Of a stretch of DNA of 22,501 bases, positions 14,105 to 22,116 are shown in pieces; position 1 is the first letter of the stretch, and the number at the start of each line of letters is the position of its first letter. The DNA is from Dehalococcoidales bacterium. GTDB lineage: Bacteria; Chloroflexota; Dehalococcoidia; Dehalococcoidales; JAUXAE01. The stretch covers positions 1 to 22,501 of the forward strand of contig JAUXAE010000003.1 in assembly GCA_030620035.1 (NCBI GenBank). Reading direction: 5' to 3'. Made by a program: the position numbers and the translations under genes. Below the pieces are notes generated by a model. That model did not search any database. It had not been told where the DNA came from and worked only from the letters and a program-made list of their open reading frames with translations.

Positions 14105-15175
14105 TTACTGCTTGGCCTTGGGATATGACCCCAGCACCTTGATGAAGAGGGCCGAATCTTCCAGGTTCGCTAGGGCCTGCTTAGCTGCCGGGTCCTCGTG
14201 GTGGCCCTCAAAATCCAGATAGAAATTATACTCCCAGGGCTTCTGTCTGGTGGGCCGGGACTCAATCTTGGTCAGATTGATTTTGTTATCGGCCAGTTCC
14301 TTAAGAAAGGCAAATAACGCCCCCGGTTTGTGTCTTACCGAGAAAACAATAGAGGTTTTGTCGTTGCCGGTTGGTGGTGAGTCCTTTTTGGCCAGGATGA
14401 AAAACCGGGTGAAATTATTGGGGCTGTCCTCTATCTCCCGGGCGATAATCTTCATCCCGTAGATTTCGGCGGCCCTGGTGCCGGCGATGGCGGCACCATT
14501 GGTTATTGCCCTCTCCTTGATAAACTTGACACTGCCGGCAGTGTCGTAGGTTGGTATCAGCTCACAGTTTAGGTGTTTCAGGAAGGCCTGGCACTGCCCC
14601 AGGGCCTGGGGGTGGGAGTAGATTCGTTTAATTGAGTCCAGCGTCGCCCCCGGGCTGGCTATCAGGCAGTGGGAGACCTTTAGCTCTATCTCACCGGATA
14701 CCTTGAGGCTGGAGTCCAGCAGCAAATCATATACCTTGCTGATACTTCCCTCAAGCGAATTCTCAATGGGAACGATACCAAACTGGGCCTTATCCTGTTC
14801 AACCATCTTAAAGACGCCGTCCAGGCTCTCACAGGGCTTTACCTGGATTGAGGCACTGAAGAAGCCAAAGGCGGCCTCCTCACTGTAGGCCCCGATTTCC
14901 CCCTGAAAGGCGACCTGTGTTCCCTGCAGACCCTTGGCCGTGATGACTATCCGCCGGTAGATGCTGTCTATGTCCAGCTCACTTATGCCTTCCTGCCGGG
15001 CCAGGCCCCTGATGTTCTCTAGGATGGCCTCTTCCCTTTCTTTATCCTCAATCTGCTTGCCCAGCTCCTTTTTCTGGCGGCCAATCTCGGTAACAACCCT
15101 TACCCGCTGGGCGATAAGCCTGACAATTTGGCCGTCAATCTCGTCTATCTTTTTCCTCAAGTTCTCTAGACTCAT
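14105..15175 (-). CDS. pheA: Chorismate mutase / prephenate dehydratase (P-protein)
   Basis: This 356-residue bifunctional enzyme converts chorismate to prephenate and then phenylpyruvate. An AroQ-type mutase helical domain covers residues 1-85 (LRKKIDEIDGQIVRLIAQR). The dehydratase domain runs from about 88 to 265 (FQGEIGAYSEEAA, PIENSLEGSI, NNFTRFFILA). A C-terminal ACT domain follows, with GALFAFL and ESRP, the residues that bind Phe in P-proteins, so feedback inhibition by phenylalanine is likely. Its ATG overlaps the aroC stop in an ATGA junction (15172-15175), suggesting translational coupling. Confidence 0.95.
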   Translation of the reverse strand: MSLENLRKKIDEIDGQIVRLIAQRVRVVTEIGRQKKELGKQIEDKEREEAILENIRGLARQEGISELDIDSIYRRIVITAKGLQGTQVAFQGEIGAYSEEAAFGFFSASIQVKPCESLDGVFKMVEQDKAQFGIVPIENSLEGSISKVYDLLLDSSLKVSGEIELKVSHCLIASPGATLDSIKRIYSHPQALGQCQAFLKHLNCELIPTYDTAGSVKFIKERAITNGAAIAGTRAAEIYGMKIIAREIEDSPNNFTRFFILAKKDSPPTGNDKTSIVFSVRHKPGALFAFLKELADNKINLTKIESRPTRQKPWEYNFYLDFEGHHEDPAAKQALANLEDSALFIKVLGSYPKAKQ

Positions 15176-16263
15176 TTTATTACCCTCGGCAGAAGCCCGG
15201 CCCTCAGGGCAAAGTCACACAGGGTTATGGCCAGTATTGATTCGACCACGGCCACTGCTCGGGGCACGATGCAGGCATCGTGCCTTCCCCTGACCGCCAG
15301 ACTGGCAATTTTCATTGTCTTGATGTTGACCGTCGGCTGGCTTTTGGCGATAGATGGCGTCGGCTTGACGGCCACCCGGGCCACTATGGGCATGCCGTTA
15401 CTGATACCGCCCATGATGCCACCGGCATTATTGGTCAGGGTAATTATCTTGCCTGCCTTGATGGCAAACGGGTCGTTGTTTTGTGAACCCTTCTTTCTGG
15501 CGGCGCCAAAACCGGAGCCGAACTCAACCCCTTTGACCGCCGGGATGGCAAAGAAGGCCTTGGCTAGGTCTCCTTCCAGAGTGTCAAAGACGGGCTCGCC
15601 CAGGCCGACGGGCACATTTAGGGCAATACCTTCTATAATGCCTCCCAGGCTATCGCCCTCCTGCCCTGCCTGCTCGATGGCCCGGGCCATTTTGCCGGCG
15701 GCCACCGGGTCAGCGCAGTTGACCTCATTTTGACCGGTGTTTTTTCTTATTTCATCAAGGCTTTTGGGCCGGGCGGCGATGCCGCCTATCTCAACAGTGT
15801 GGGCTAGGACCTCAATGCCCACCAGGCTGAGCAGCTTACGGGCGACGGCACCGGCCATAACGAAACCGGCCGTGATTCTGCCCGAGAAGCGGCCGCCACC
15901 CCTGAAGTCGTTAAAGCGGCCGTATTTCATCATGGCCGTGAAGTCGGCATGGCCCGGTCGGGGTAGGTCTTTCATCCGGTCGTATTCACTGGAATCAATG
16001 TTCTTGTTCCATATTATCAGGCAGATGGGGGCGCCGGTGGTGTGCCCGTTAAAGATGCCCGAGAAGAACTCAATCTTATCATCCTCCCTGCGGGCGGTGG
16101 TCAGTGCTCTGGCCCCCGATTTTCTCTTATCGGCCTCCCTCTGGATATCATCTACGCTGATGGCTAGGCCGGCGGGACAGCCATCGATGACGATGCCGAT
16201 GCAGTCCCCGTGGCTCTCGCCGAAGCTGGTTATGGTGAAAAATTTGCCCAGACTATTGTCCAT
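15172..16263 (-). CDS. aroC: Chorismate synthase
   Basis: This 363-residue FMN-dependent lyase converts EPSP to chorismate, the last common step. Characteristic blocks are SFGESHGDCIGIVIDGCPAG at the N-terminus, RPGHADFTAMMKYG, FRGGGRFSGRITAG and the NNAGGIMGGISNG region, followed by RHDACIVPRAVAV. Length is normal for the family. ATG 16263 lies 11 bases inside the end of aroA. It needs reduced FMN supplied by another system not seen here. Confidence 0.96.
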   Translation of the reverse strand: MDNSLGKFFTITSFGESHGDCIGIVIDGCPAGLAISVDDIQREADKRKSGARALTTARREDDKIEFFSGIFNGHTTGAPICLIIWNKNIDSSEYDRMKDLPRPGHADFTAMMKYGRFNDFRGGGRFSGRITAGFVMAGAVARKLLSLVGIEVLAHTVEIGGIAARPKSLDEIRKNTGQNEVNCADPVAAGKMARAIEQAGQEGDSLGGIIEGIALNVPVGLGEPVFDTLEGDLAKAFFAIPAVKGVEFGSGFGAARKKGSQNNDPFAIKAGKIITLTNNAGGIMGGISNGMPIVARVAVKPTPSIAKSQPTVNIKTMKIASLAVRGRHDACIVPRAVAVVESILAITLCDFALRAGLLPRVIK

Positions 16264-17512
16264 AAGTCTCTACCTCCCCTCCTATCCTTTTAAGTGTTGC
16301 CCAGAAATCGGGGTATGTCTTGGCGACACACTCAGCCCGGTCTATGGTGGTGCCGCCGACGGCAAGGCCGAGGATGCTGAAGGCCATGGCGATACGGTGG
16401 TCGTTGTGGCTGTCTATCAGCGAGCCCCTGGGCTCGCCACCGGTGATGATAAGCCTATCTGTCTCCTCGGTAACCCTGATGCCCATCCTGTCCAGCCCGT
16501 CTCTCACCGCCAGGACCCTGTTTGATTCCTTGAGCCGGGCGCGGCCAATACCCTTAAGGACACTTACCCCATCGGCCAGTGCCGCCAGAGCGGCCATGGT
16601 GGGCATCAGGTCAATGGACTGAGATAGGTCGGCGGTGATGGCCTTCAGCCTTGACCTGGCTACAGTGACCGTATCGCGGCTCAGGGTAACCCTAGCTCCC
16701 ATATCTGTTAACAAGTTTAGCATTATCTTATCGCCTTGCAAACTTTCCCGGTTGAGATTGGTGACGGTCACCGACCCCGAGATAGCCCCCAGGGCCAGAA
16801 GGTATGACGCCGACGACCAGTCGCCCTCTACCCTATAATCAGTCGGGCGGTATCTTTGCCTTGAGACCTCAAATTGCCTTAAGTCTGCCGATGAGTCTAT
16901 CTTTATTCCGAACCTGTCAAGGCAGGCCAGGGTCATCAGCAGGTAGGGCTTTGACTCAGGCGGGCTGGTCAGCCTGATGGTGACCTCTTCCTCGGCCAAT
17001 GGGGCGATAAATAAAAGGGCCGAGATGAACTGGGAGCTGATATCACCGGCTATCTCCACGGTGCCGCCTCTTAGTCTGCCCCCGTCAACAACTACCGAGC
17101 TACCCTCAGTGTGGCCGTTTACCCCAAGCTGCCCCAGGGCCTGAAGCAGGGGCTTGATGGGCCTTTGGGCCAGAGAAGGCCCCGGCACCAGGCGGCACCT
17201 CCCCGGGATGTGCGAACAAATAGCGGTCATGAATCTTAAGGTGGCCGCTGAGTCACGACAGAAGAGTTCGGCCGCTGGCTTGTGGAAATGGCCGCCCGAT
17301 ACCTGCCAGCCGTTTCTTTCCCTCTTTATCTTGATACCCACCTGCTCCAGCACATCCAGGGCGGCTTCGCTATCATCCGAGCCTAGGGGATTTATTATCC
17401 GACTCTCCCCTTTAGCCAGGGCGGCCGACATCAGCCCCCTGATGGTATAGCTCTTGGAAGGCGGGGCGGCCACCCTGCCTTTTAGGTCGCTTTTATTAAT
17501 AGAGACTTTCAT
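16253..17512 (-). CDS. aroA: 5-enolpyruvylshikimate-3-phosphate synthase with variant glyphosate-site motif
   Basis: This 419-residue EPSP synthase joins shikimate 3-phosphate and PEP. Family motifs are PPSKSYTIRGL (S3P site), RPIKPLLQALGQLG, GDISSQFISALL, GDWSSASYLLALG and DSHNDHRIAMAF. The PEP/glyphosate loop, LGNAGTAMR in E. coli, reads CRDSAATLR here (residues 85-93, bases 17234-17260). By alignment the positions of Gly96 and Thr97 are both Ala, and Asn94 is Asp. It is closer to the CGNSGTTLR type of some archaeal enzymes but still divergent. ATG 17512 overlaps the end of aroK by 17 bases. Confidence 0.94.
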   Translation of the reverse strand: MKVSINKSDLKGRVAAPPSKSYTIRGLMSAALAKGESRIINPLGSDDSEAALDVLEQVGIKIKRERNGWQVSGGHFHKPAAELFCRDSAATLRFMTAICSHIPGRCRLVPGPSLAQRPIKPLLQALGQLGVNGHTEGSSVVVDGGRLRGGTVEIAGDISSQFISALLFIAPLAEEEVTIRLTSPPESKPYLLMTLACLDRFGIKIDSSADLRQFEVSRQRYRPTDYRVEGDWSSASYLLALGAISGSVTVTNLNRESLQGDKIMLNLLTDMGARVTLSRDTVTVARSRLKAITADLSQSIDLMPTMAALAALADGVSVLKGIGRARLKESNRVLAVRDGLDRMGIRVTEETDRLIITGGEPRGSLIDSHNDHRIAMAFSILGLAVGGTTIDRAECVAKTYPDFWATLKRIGGEVETYGQ

Positions 17513-18023
17513 CCTTTTGAAGCAGCCTGATTATTTTTTGGGCGATGGTGTTAATATCCGTCTCCGAGGTATCTATCGTAATATCGGCGGCTCTTTCATA
17601 GTAGGGCTGCCGGAAGCGCACAAGCTCCCTGATGGTTTGCTCCTTACGGTCACCCTTAAGCAGGGGCCTCACGGTATTGTCGCTTGAGGCACGCTTCAGG
17701 ATTACCTCCGGTGAGGCCTCAAGGTAGACCATTACCGCCTGTTCTTTAAGCCGGTCAATGTTTATCTTGTTAAGGACCAGGCCGCCACCGCAGGCAATGA
17801 CCTGGTTCTTTTTGGCCGAGACTTCCTTGGTGAGCTCAATCTCAAGCTCCCTGAAGGCTATCTCACCATCCTGCTCAAATATCTCGGCGATTGACTTTCC
17901 GCCCCGGTGCTCAATCAGGGCATCCAGCTCAACGAATTGCTTACCCAGCTTTTTTGCCAGCACCCCGGCCACGGCCGTCTTGCCGGCGGCCATGAAGCCT
18001 ATCAGGGCCACATTAGTCTTCAT
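17496..18023 (-). CDS. aroK: Shikimate kinase
   Basis: This 175-residue P-loop kinase phosphorylates shikimate. The Walker A motif is GFMAAGKT (residues 9-16). ELDALIEHRGGKSIAEIF carries the shikimate-binding Asp, FRELEIE the conserved Arg, IACGGGLVL the Walker B-like GGG, and VRPLL the lid arginine. ATG 18023 lies within the end of aroE (11-base overlap). Confidence 0.95.
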   Translation of the reverse strand: MKTNVALIGFMAAGKTAVAGVLAKKLGKQFVELDALIEHRGGKSIAEIFEQDGEIAFRELEIELTKEVSAKKNQVIACGGGLVLNKINIDRLKEQAVMVYLEASPEVILKRASSDNTVRPLLKGDRKEQTIRELVRFRQPYYERAADITIDTSETDINTIAQKIIRLLQKDESLY

Positions 18024-18879
18024 CTCTGCCTAGCGCCTTTATGGCTGTCTCTTTCATCAGGGCCCGCGGCGCCCTGTGGCCGGTCCACATCTCAAAGGCC
18101 AGGGTCCCCTGCCAGACCAGCATCTCAAGGCCGCCTATAGTTTGGGCACCGACACCTTCAGCCTCTCTTAGCAGCCTGGTTTTTAAGGGATTATAGACAA
18201 TATCAAAGACGACCAGGCGGGGGTTGAGCAGCCTTTGGGACACCGGTGTCTCATCCCTGTCGGGGCTCATGCCGACACTGGTAGCATTAACCAGGATATT
18301 GGCCTGGCTTAAGGCCTCTCTCAGGTTGGCCTCGTTTAGCTCCTGGGCCGTGACCCCAATCTGAAAAGACTGCTTAAGCCGCTTGGCCAGCTGGACCGCC
18401 CAGTTAAATTCCAGTGGCCGGTTGAGGATAACCAGGCTTGAGCCCTGCCTGGCCAGTATAAAAGAGATTGCTTTTGAAGCACCGCCGGCACCCAGAATGA
18501 CCGCCTTTTTAGCGGCTGGCTCTATACCCTTCTCCTGCAGGGCCTTAAGGAATCCGGTGGCATCTGTGTTATCGCCTTTTAGGGTGCCATCATCATTGAC
18601 TATGGTGTTGACGGCGCCTATCTCTTTGGCCAGCGGCTCCAGCTCGTCGAGCAGGGGGATGACGTCTACCTTGTGGGGGATGGTGACATTAAGCCCCCTT
18701 ATATTCAGGGCCCTCATGCCGCTAATAGCCTGGCCCAGCCTTTCCTTTTTTACCCTAAAGGGCAGATAAATATAATCAAGGCCAACATCTTTGAAGGCGG
18801 CGTTGTGCATTACTGGCGACATAGAATGCTCTACAGGGTCGCCGATTAGGCCACAGACTCTGGTGGTGGCTGATATCAT
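18013..18879 (-). CDS. aroE: Shikimate dehydrogenase
   Basis: This 288-residue NADP-dependent reductase converts 3-dehydroshikimate to shikimate. GDPVEHSMSPVMHNAAF is the substrate-site start; NVTIPHK holds the catalytic Lys (residue 70) and GDNTDATGF the catalytic Asp (residue 106). ILGAGGASKAI is the nucleotide-binding loop. I chose ATG 18879 because it gives the family N-terminus, has AAGGGTGA upstream and forms an ATGA overlap with aroD. A longer frame to 18993 would lie wholly inside aroD. Confidence 0.95.
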   Translation of the reverse strand: MISATTRVCGLIGDPVEHSMSPVMHNAAFKDVGLDYIYLPFRVKKERLGQAISGMRALNIRGLNVTIPHKVDVIPLLDELEPLAKEIGAVNTIVNDDGTLKGDNTDATGFLKALQEKGIEPAAKKAVILGAGGASKAISFILARQGSSLVILNRPLEFNWAVQLAKRLKQSFQIGVTAQELNEANLREALSQANILVNATSVGMSPDRDETPVSQRLLNPRLVVFDIVYNPLKTRLLREAEGVGAQTIGGLEMLVWQGTLAFEMWTGHRAPRALMKETAIKALGRDED

Positions 18880-19532
18880 GGGCTCACCCTTTGGTACAGC
18901 CTGGCTAGCTCGCTTACGGTGAGCTGTCCCGCGGCCGACTCGGCACCCTTCTGGCTGGAGGCATAGATAAACTGGCCGCCAACCAGGGGGCACAGGATGC
19001 GGCTAATTAGGCCCAGTGGCCCCATGGCAAAGGCAATCATCGGGCGCTCCGGGAACTCTCTGAAGAGTTGCAGTATGGTCACATTGTCATCAAATTTCTG
19101 GGCGGTGGTAATTACCTTGCAGATGTCGGCGCCGGCGGCTTGCTGCCGGTCAACTATTTCTTTCAGGCGGTCAAGGGACGGCGTTTTCTCCAGGTCGTGA
19201 GATGAAATCAGGCACTTGGCCGTCTTCTTGATTAGGCTTACTATTTTCTCCAGGTTTCGGGTACTAAGCTCGATATCAACAATACTGGCGCCCAGCTGGA
19301 GTGCCTTGAGGAGCTCCTCCTTCCTTCTGGCCTCGCTCTGCCGCCAGCCGCCACCCTCTTGGGCCAGACGGTTGGTGGCAATCCAGGGCTTCTTTAAGCC
19401 TCGGGCCACCTCGGGCCAGCCGTCACCGATAAGGTCGATGCGGACCTCAAATAGCTCCACCAGCGGCTCAAGCTCGGTTATGGCCGCCAGGTCTTTGTTG
19501 GCGATAACGGCACAGATTCCTGGTTTCTTCAT
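18876..19532 (-). CDS. aroD: 3-dehydroquinate dehydratase, type I
   Basis: This 218-residue class I enzyme converts 3-dehydroquinate to 3-dehydroshikimate through a Schiff base. The lysine is Lys139 in ADICKVITTA and the catalytic His is His112 in ISSHDLEKTP. FEVRIDLI at the first strand and GPLGLISRILCPLVGGQFIYAS near the end are family blocks. ATG 19532 starts four bases after the aroB stop. Confidence 0.94.
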   Translation of the reverse strand: MKKPGICAVIANKDLAAITELEPLVELFEVRIDLIGDGWPEVARGLKKPWIATNRLAQEGGGWRQSEARRKEELLKALQLGASIVDIELSTRNLEKIVSLIKKTAKCLISSHDLEKTPSLDRLKEIVDRQQAAGADICKVITTAQKFDDNVTILQLFREFPERPMIAFAMGPLGLISRILCPLVGGQFIYASSQKGAESAAGQLTVSELARLYQRVSP

Positions 19533-19536
19533 TATT

Positions 19537-20610
19537 CTAACCGGTCAAAACCTGCTCTGCTAATGATATATCTACTTCATCAGTGACAAAGACATCGCCA
19601 ATAGCCCGGGGCAGAACAAATCTTAGCTGGCCACCCTTAATCTTTTTATCGTGCCTCATTGCCTGGATTATTTCCTTTACCCTGCGGCCTGAGATTTCAG
19701 TGGGCAGGCCGGCGCCGTAAATTAGCTTCCTCAGCCTGTCCAGTTCACCTTGTTCCAGGATGCCCAGCCGGTTTGAGATGCCGGCTGCGGCCAGCATGCC
19801 AATGGCCACGGCGGCGCCGTGCTCTATCCTGAAGTCCGAGACCGTTTCAATGGCGTGACCTACCGTGTGGCCCAGGTTCAGGATGTTTCTTAAACTCAGG
19901 TCTGTCTCGTCCTTGGCCACTACCTCGGCCTTAATCCTGACCGAACGGAAGACAATCTCCTCCAAAACCTTTTCCTCACGCGCCTTTATTCTATCAAGGT
20001 TGGCCTCTAAAAAGCCAAAGAACTCCCTGTCCCCGATGACGGCACTCTTTATCACCTCAGCCAGCCCATTGGCAAACTCTTTGGCCGGCAGGGTCTTAAG
20101 CGTGCCGATATCGCTGATGACCAGCCTCGGCTGGTAGAAGACGCCGATGTTGTTTTTTAGCCGACCGTGGTTGACGGCTACCTTGCCGCCGATGCTGCTG
20201 TCAACCTGGGCCAGCAGGGTGGTCGGAATATGCACCAGGGGCACCCCCCGCATATAGGTGGCGGCCACGAAGCCGGCCAGGTCACCGATGACGCCACCAC
20301 CCAAGGCCAGGATGGGTGTTTGGCGCTCAGCGTAGATGTTGCCAAGCTCGGTGTACAGCCAGCCAGCCGTCTCGAGTGTCTTCTGCTCCTCGCCATCGGC
20401 AACCTCCAGGACGGCCACGCTGAAGCCATCCTTAGTAAGGCCTTGCCTGAGAGCGTCACCGTATAGCCCTTTGACCACCGGGTTGGTGATGATGACCAGT
20501 TTAGGGCCAAGGCCGATTTCCTTTAACTTGGGGCCGCTCTGGGCCAGCAGGCCGCAGGCTATGTGAATCTCATGGCTTCTGCTGCCTAGGTCTACTGTTA
20601 ACTTTTTCAT
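19537..20610 (-). CDS. aroB: 3-dehydroquinate synthase
   Basis: This 357-residue NAD- and metal-dependent enzyme cyclises DAHP to 3-dehydroquinate. ALGGGVIGDLAGFVAATYMRG and HIPTTLLAQVDSSIGGKVAVN form the cofactor and substrate region. GLAEVIKSAVI and NLGHTVGHAIE carry metal ligands (Glu and His), with a further His in RIEHGAAVAIGM. ATG 20610 is 16 bases after the aroF stop. Confidence 0.96.
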   Translation of the reverse strand: MKKLTVDLGSRSHEIHIACGLLAQSGPKLKEIGLGPKLVIITNPVVKGLYGDALRQGLTKDGFSVAVLEVADGEEQKTLETAGWLYTELGNIYAERQTPILALGGGVIGDLAGFVAATYMRGVPLVHIPTTLLAQVDSSIGGKVAVNHGRLKNNIGVFYQPRLVISDIGTLKTLPAKEFANGLAEVIKSAVIGDREFFGFLEANLDRIKAREEKVLEEIVFRSVRIKAEVVAKDETDLSLRNILNLGHTVGHAIETVSDFRIEHGAAVAIGMLAAAGISNRLGILEQGELDRLRKLIYGAGLPTEISGRRVKEIIQAMRHDKKIKGGQLRFVLPRAIGDVFVTDEVDISLAEQVLTG

Positions 20611-20626
20611 TTAAGATACCCTATTT

Positions 20627-21682
20627 TTATCTTCTCCAGGCCACCTGGCTGATTTTCTGGCAGGTATCAATGATTTCTTTAAGCTCCTGGGGCGTGATCA
20701 TCTGCTGGGCATCGACCAGCGCCTCCGCCGGGTTATGGTGTACCTCAATCATCAGACCACTTGAGCCGGCGGCGATAGCGGCACAGCTCATGCTGAAGAT
20801 GAGGTCGCGGCGGCCGGTGGCGTGGCTGGGGTCAACGATTATAGGGAGATAGGTTTCCTTCTGAACCACGGGCACCGCCGCCAGGTCAAGGGTGTATCTG
20901 GTGAGGCTCTTGCCTTTACCTACCGGGACTATGCCCCGCTCGCACAGGATGATATCCTTGTTGCCCTCAGCGGCAATATACTCGGCGAAGGAGAGAAATT
21001 CTTCAATGCTGGCGCCGAAGTGCCGTTTGAACAGAACCGGTTTGCCCTTGCCGGCCACCTTGGCCATCAGGTCCTGGTCATACATATTTCTGGCCCCGAT
21101 TTGCAGTATATCAACATACTCGGCCACTAGGTCAACCTGGGTTTCACCCCTTACCTCGGTCATCACCGGCATATCAAACCTGTTACCGGCCTCCCTGAGC
21201 CAGCTAAGGGCTTCCTCGGCCTCGTTCTGGCCCAGAGAACCCAGGCCCTGGAAGGAGTGAACCGAGCTTCTCGGTTTGAAGATGCCGCCTCTTAGAATAT
21301 GGGCGCCGGCCCTTTTTACCTCCCGGGCCGTCTTGAACAGCTGCTCTTGGCTCTCCACGGCGCAGGGGCCGGCAATATAGACCGGCTCATCGCCGCCTAT
21401 CTCAATGTTACCCACCCTGACTATATAGCCTTTACCCTCGGCCTCAAATGGGCTGCTGTATTCCCGGCTGATAAGCTTGTAGGGGGTTTCCACCATCCGG
21501 GCCTCCTTTACCCCAGGCAGAGCGGCCAGGTGGGCAAATGGTACCCTCATCTCATCCCCGATTAGGCCAATTATTGTCCTGAATTGCCCTTTGGAGATAT
21601 CGGCTCTTAGCCCGTACTTCTTTATCTCAGCGATGACATGTTCTATTTCTTCCGCTGTGGCATCCTTTTTCATTATTATCAT
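20627..21682 (-). CDS. aroF: 3-deoxy-7-phosphoheptulonate synthase (AroF, I-beta type)
   Basis: This 351-residue enzyme condenses PEP and erythrose 4-phosphate at the entry to the shikimate pathway. Residues 1-70 (MIIMKKDATAEEIEHVI...) form the ferredoxin-like regulatory domain found in Thermotoga-type enzymes, where it mediates Tyr/Phe feedback. The barrel carries IAGPCAVES, GGIFKPRSS, LQIGARNMYDQDL, LFKRHFG, LCERGI and IVDPSHATGRRD, all catalytic or metal-site segments. ATG 21682 is preceded by GGGGGAG. It is the first structural gene of a nine-gene operon and lies 55 bases after a leader terminator, so both transcription and enzyme activity look subject to end-product control. Confidence 0.96.
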   Translation of the reverse strand: MIIMKKDATAEEIEHVIAEIKKYGLRADISKGQFRTIIGLIGDEMRVPFAHLAALPGVKEARMVETPYKLISREYSSPFEAEGKGYIVRVGNIEIGGDEPVYIAGPCAVESQEQLFKTAREVKRAGAHILRGGIFKPRSSVHSFQGLGSLGQNEAEEALSWLREAGNRFDMPVMTEVRGETQVDLVAEYVDILQIGARNMYDQDLMAKVAGKGKPVLFKRHFGASIEEFLSFAEYIAAEGNKDIILCERGIVPVGKGKSLTRYTLDLAAVPVVQKETYLPIIVDPSHATGRRDLIFSMSCAAIAAGSSGLMIEVHHNPAEALVDAQQMITPQELKEIIDTCQKISQVAWRR

Positions 21683-21736
21683 TATCTCCCCCTGGCATTT
21701 TTATTCTGGCTGTTAGTGGCCCCGTAGCCTTAGCAA

Positions 21737-21761
21737 CAAAAATCCTCCCGCTTGGGAGGAT
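21737..21761 (-). terminator. Attenuator terminator in the aro operon leader
   Basis: On the minus strand an 8-bp stem ATCCTCCC / GGGAGGAT (21761-21754 and 21749-21742) with a 4-base loop is followed by a T-run (to 21738). It lies between the leader peptide stop (21811) and aroF (21682), so it must be read through for operon expression. Its first arm (CCTCCC) can also pair with a G-run at 21822-21827. Confidence 0.75.
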
Positions 21762-21810
21762 ATTACTTGAAACCTTCTTAAGACTGGCTGGCGACTCTAT
21801 AATTAAAATC

Positions 21811-21900
21811 TCATGCCAGTACCCCCCAAGCGCACCCGGTGCGCCCGGTAAATGTGAAGTATGGGTAATAGAATCCTCTGGGGGCAGTATTAACCGGCAT
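21811..21900 (-). CDS. Aromatic leader peptide of the aro operon (attenuation peptide)
   Basis: A 29-codon ORF from ATG (21900-21898) to TGA (21813-21811). It encodes the cluster GFYYPYFTF, seven aromatic residues in nine (codons TTC TAT TAC CCA TAC TTC ACA TTT after Gly), and a single Trp codon four residues from the end (CAWGVLA). The promoter at 21926-21954 puts the transcript start about 20 bases upstream of its ATG. AAGG and AAGAGA are the only ribosome-binding candidates, and they are weak. It precedes a terminator and then aroF. The design matches classical leader peptides such as PheL and TrpL, in which ribosome stalling at scarce charged tRNA prevents terminator formation. Function is inferred. 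Confidence 0.75.
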   Translation of the reverse strand: MPVNTAPRGFYYPYFTFTGRTGCAWGVLA

Positions 21901-21925
21901 TCTCTTAAGCTTACCTTTGCTGGCA

Positions 21926-21954
21926 AAAGTAGCACATAAAAGATACTTTGTCAA
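21926..21954 (-). promoter_or_regulatory. Promoter of the aro operon
   Basis: Minus-strand TTGACA (21954-21949), 17-base spacer, TACTTT (21931-21926). The -35 is consensus and the -10 is weak (three of six). Position fits a leader transcript starting near 21919. Confidence 0.65.
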
Positions 21955-21957
21955 GCG

Positions 21958-21985
21958 GCCACCTCATCTGATAAGATGAGGTGGC
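21958..21985. repeat. Perfect inverted repeat between divergent promoters
   Basis: Arms GCCACCTCATC (21958-21968) and GATGAGGTGGC (21975-21985) are perfect 11-bp complements around the 6-base centre TGATAA. The repeat is three bases from the aro -35 and five bases from the rpsL -35, so neither promoter transcribes it. It may be a binding site for a dimeric regulator acting on both promoters. Confidence 0.7.
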
Positions 21986-21990
21986 AGTTG

Positions 21991-22019
21991 TTGACATTTG
22001 TTCTTACCTATGATATATT
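21991..22019 (+). promoter_or_regulatory. Strong sigma70-type promoter for rpsL
   Basis: TTGACA (21991-21996), 17-base spacer, TATATT (22014-22019), near consensus as expected for a ribosomal protein operon. The predicted transcript has a leader of about 128 bases before rpsL. Confidence 0.8.
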
Positions 22020-22090
22020 GTTAGGTCGTTTGTGGTTCAGCTATAACCTATGATAGCTTGAAATCTGTCTCAGGCTATTATTAGGCGTTA

Positions 22091-22116
22091 AAAGGATGAG
22101 CCTTAGCTCATCCTTT
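22091..22116 (+). promoter_or_regulatory. Leader hairpin in the rpsL 5' untranslated region
   Basis: A perfect 11-bp stem AAAGGATGAGC / GCTCATCCTTT with loop CTTA lies between the promoter and the rpsL start. Only three T residues close the second arm and no clear T-run follows, so it may be a weak attenuator, a processing site or a protein-binding hairpin. Confidence 0.55.

Noticed and set aside
18880..18993. N-terminal extension of shikimate dehydrogenase
   Set aside because: The extra codons lie inside aroD in another frame. ATG 18879 has a ribosome binding site and an ATGA overlap with the aroD stop.
21780..21900. T-box riboswitch upstream of aroF
   Set aside because: I looked for the conserved T-box sequence (AGGGTGGNACCGCG) and a specifier stem. 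Only GGGGGGTACTGGC is present, inside the leader peptide, and it does not fit.
21627..21935. Minus-strand open frame of 102 codons overlapping the aroF leader and aroF start
   Set aside because: It runs through the attenuator terminator and into aroF in another frame. Its product has no recognisable domain, and the 29-codon aromatic leader in a different frame explains the region better.
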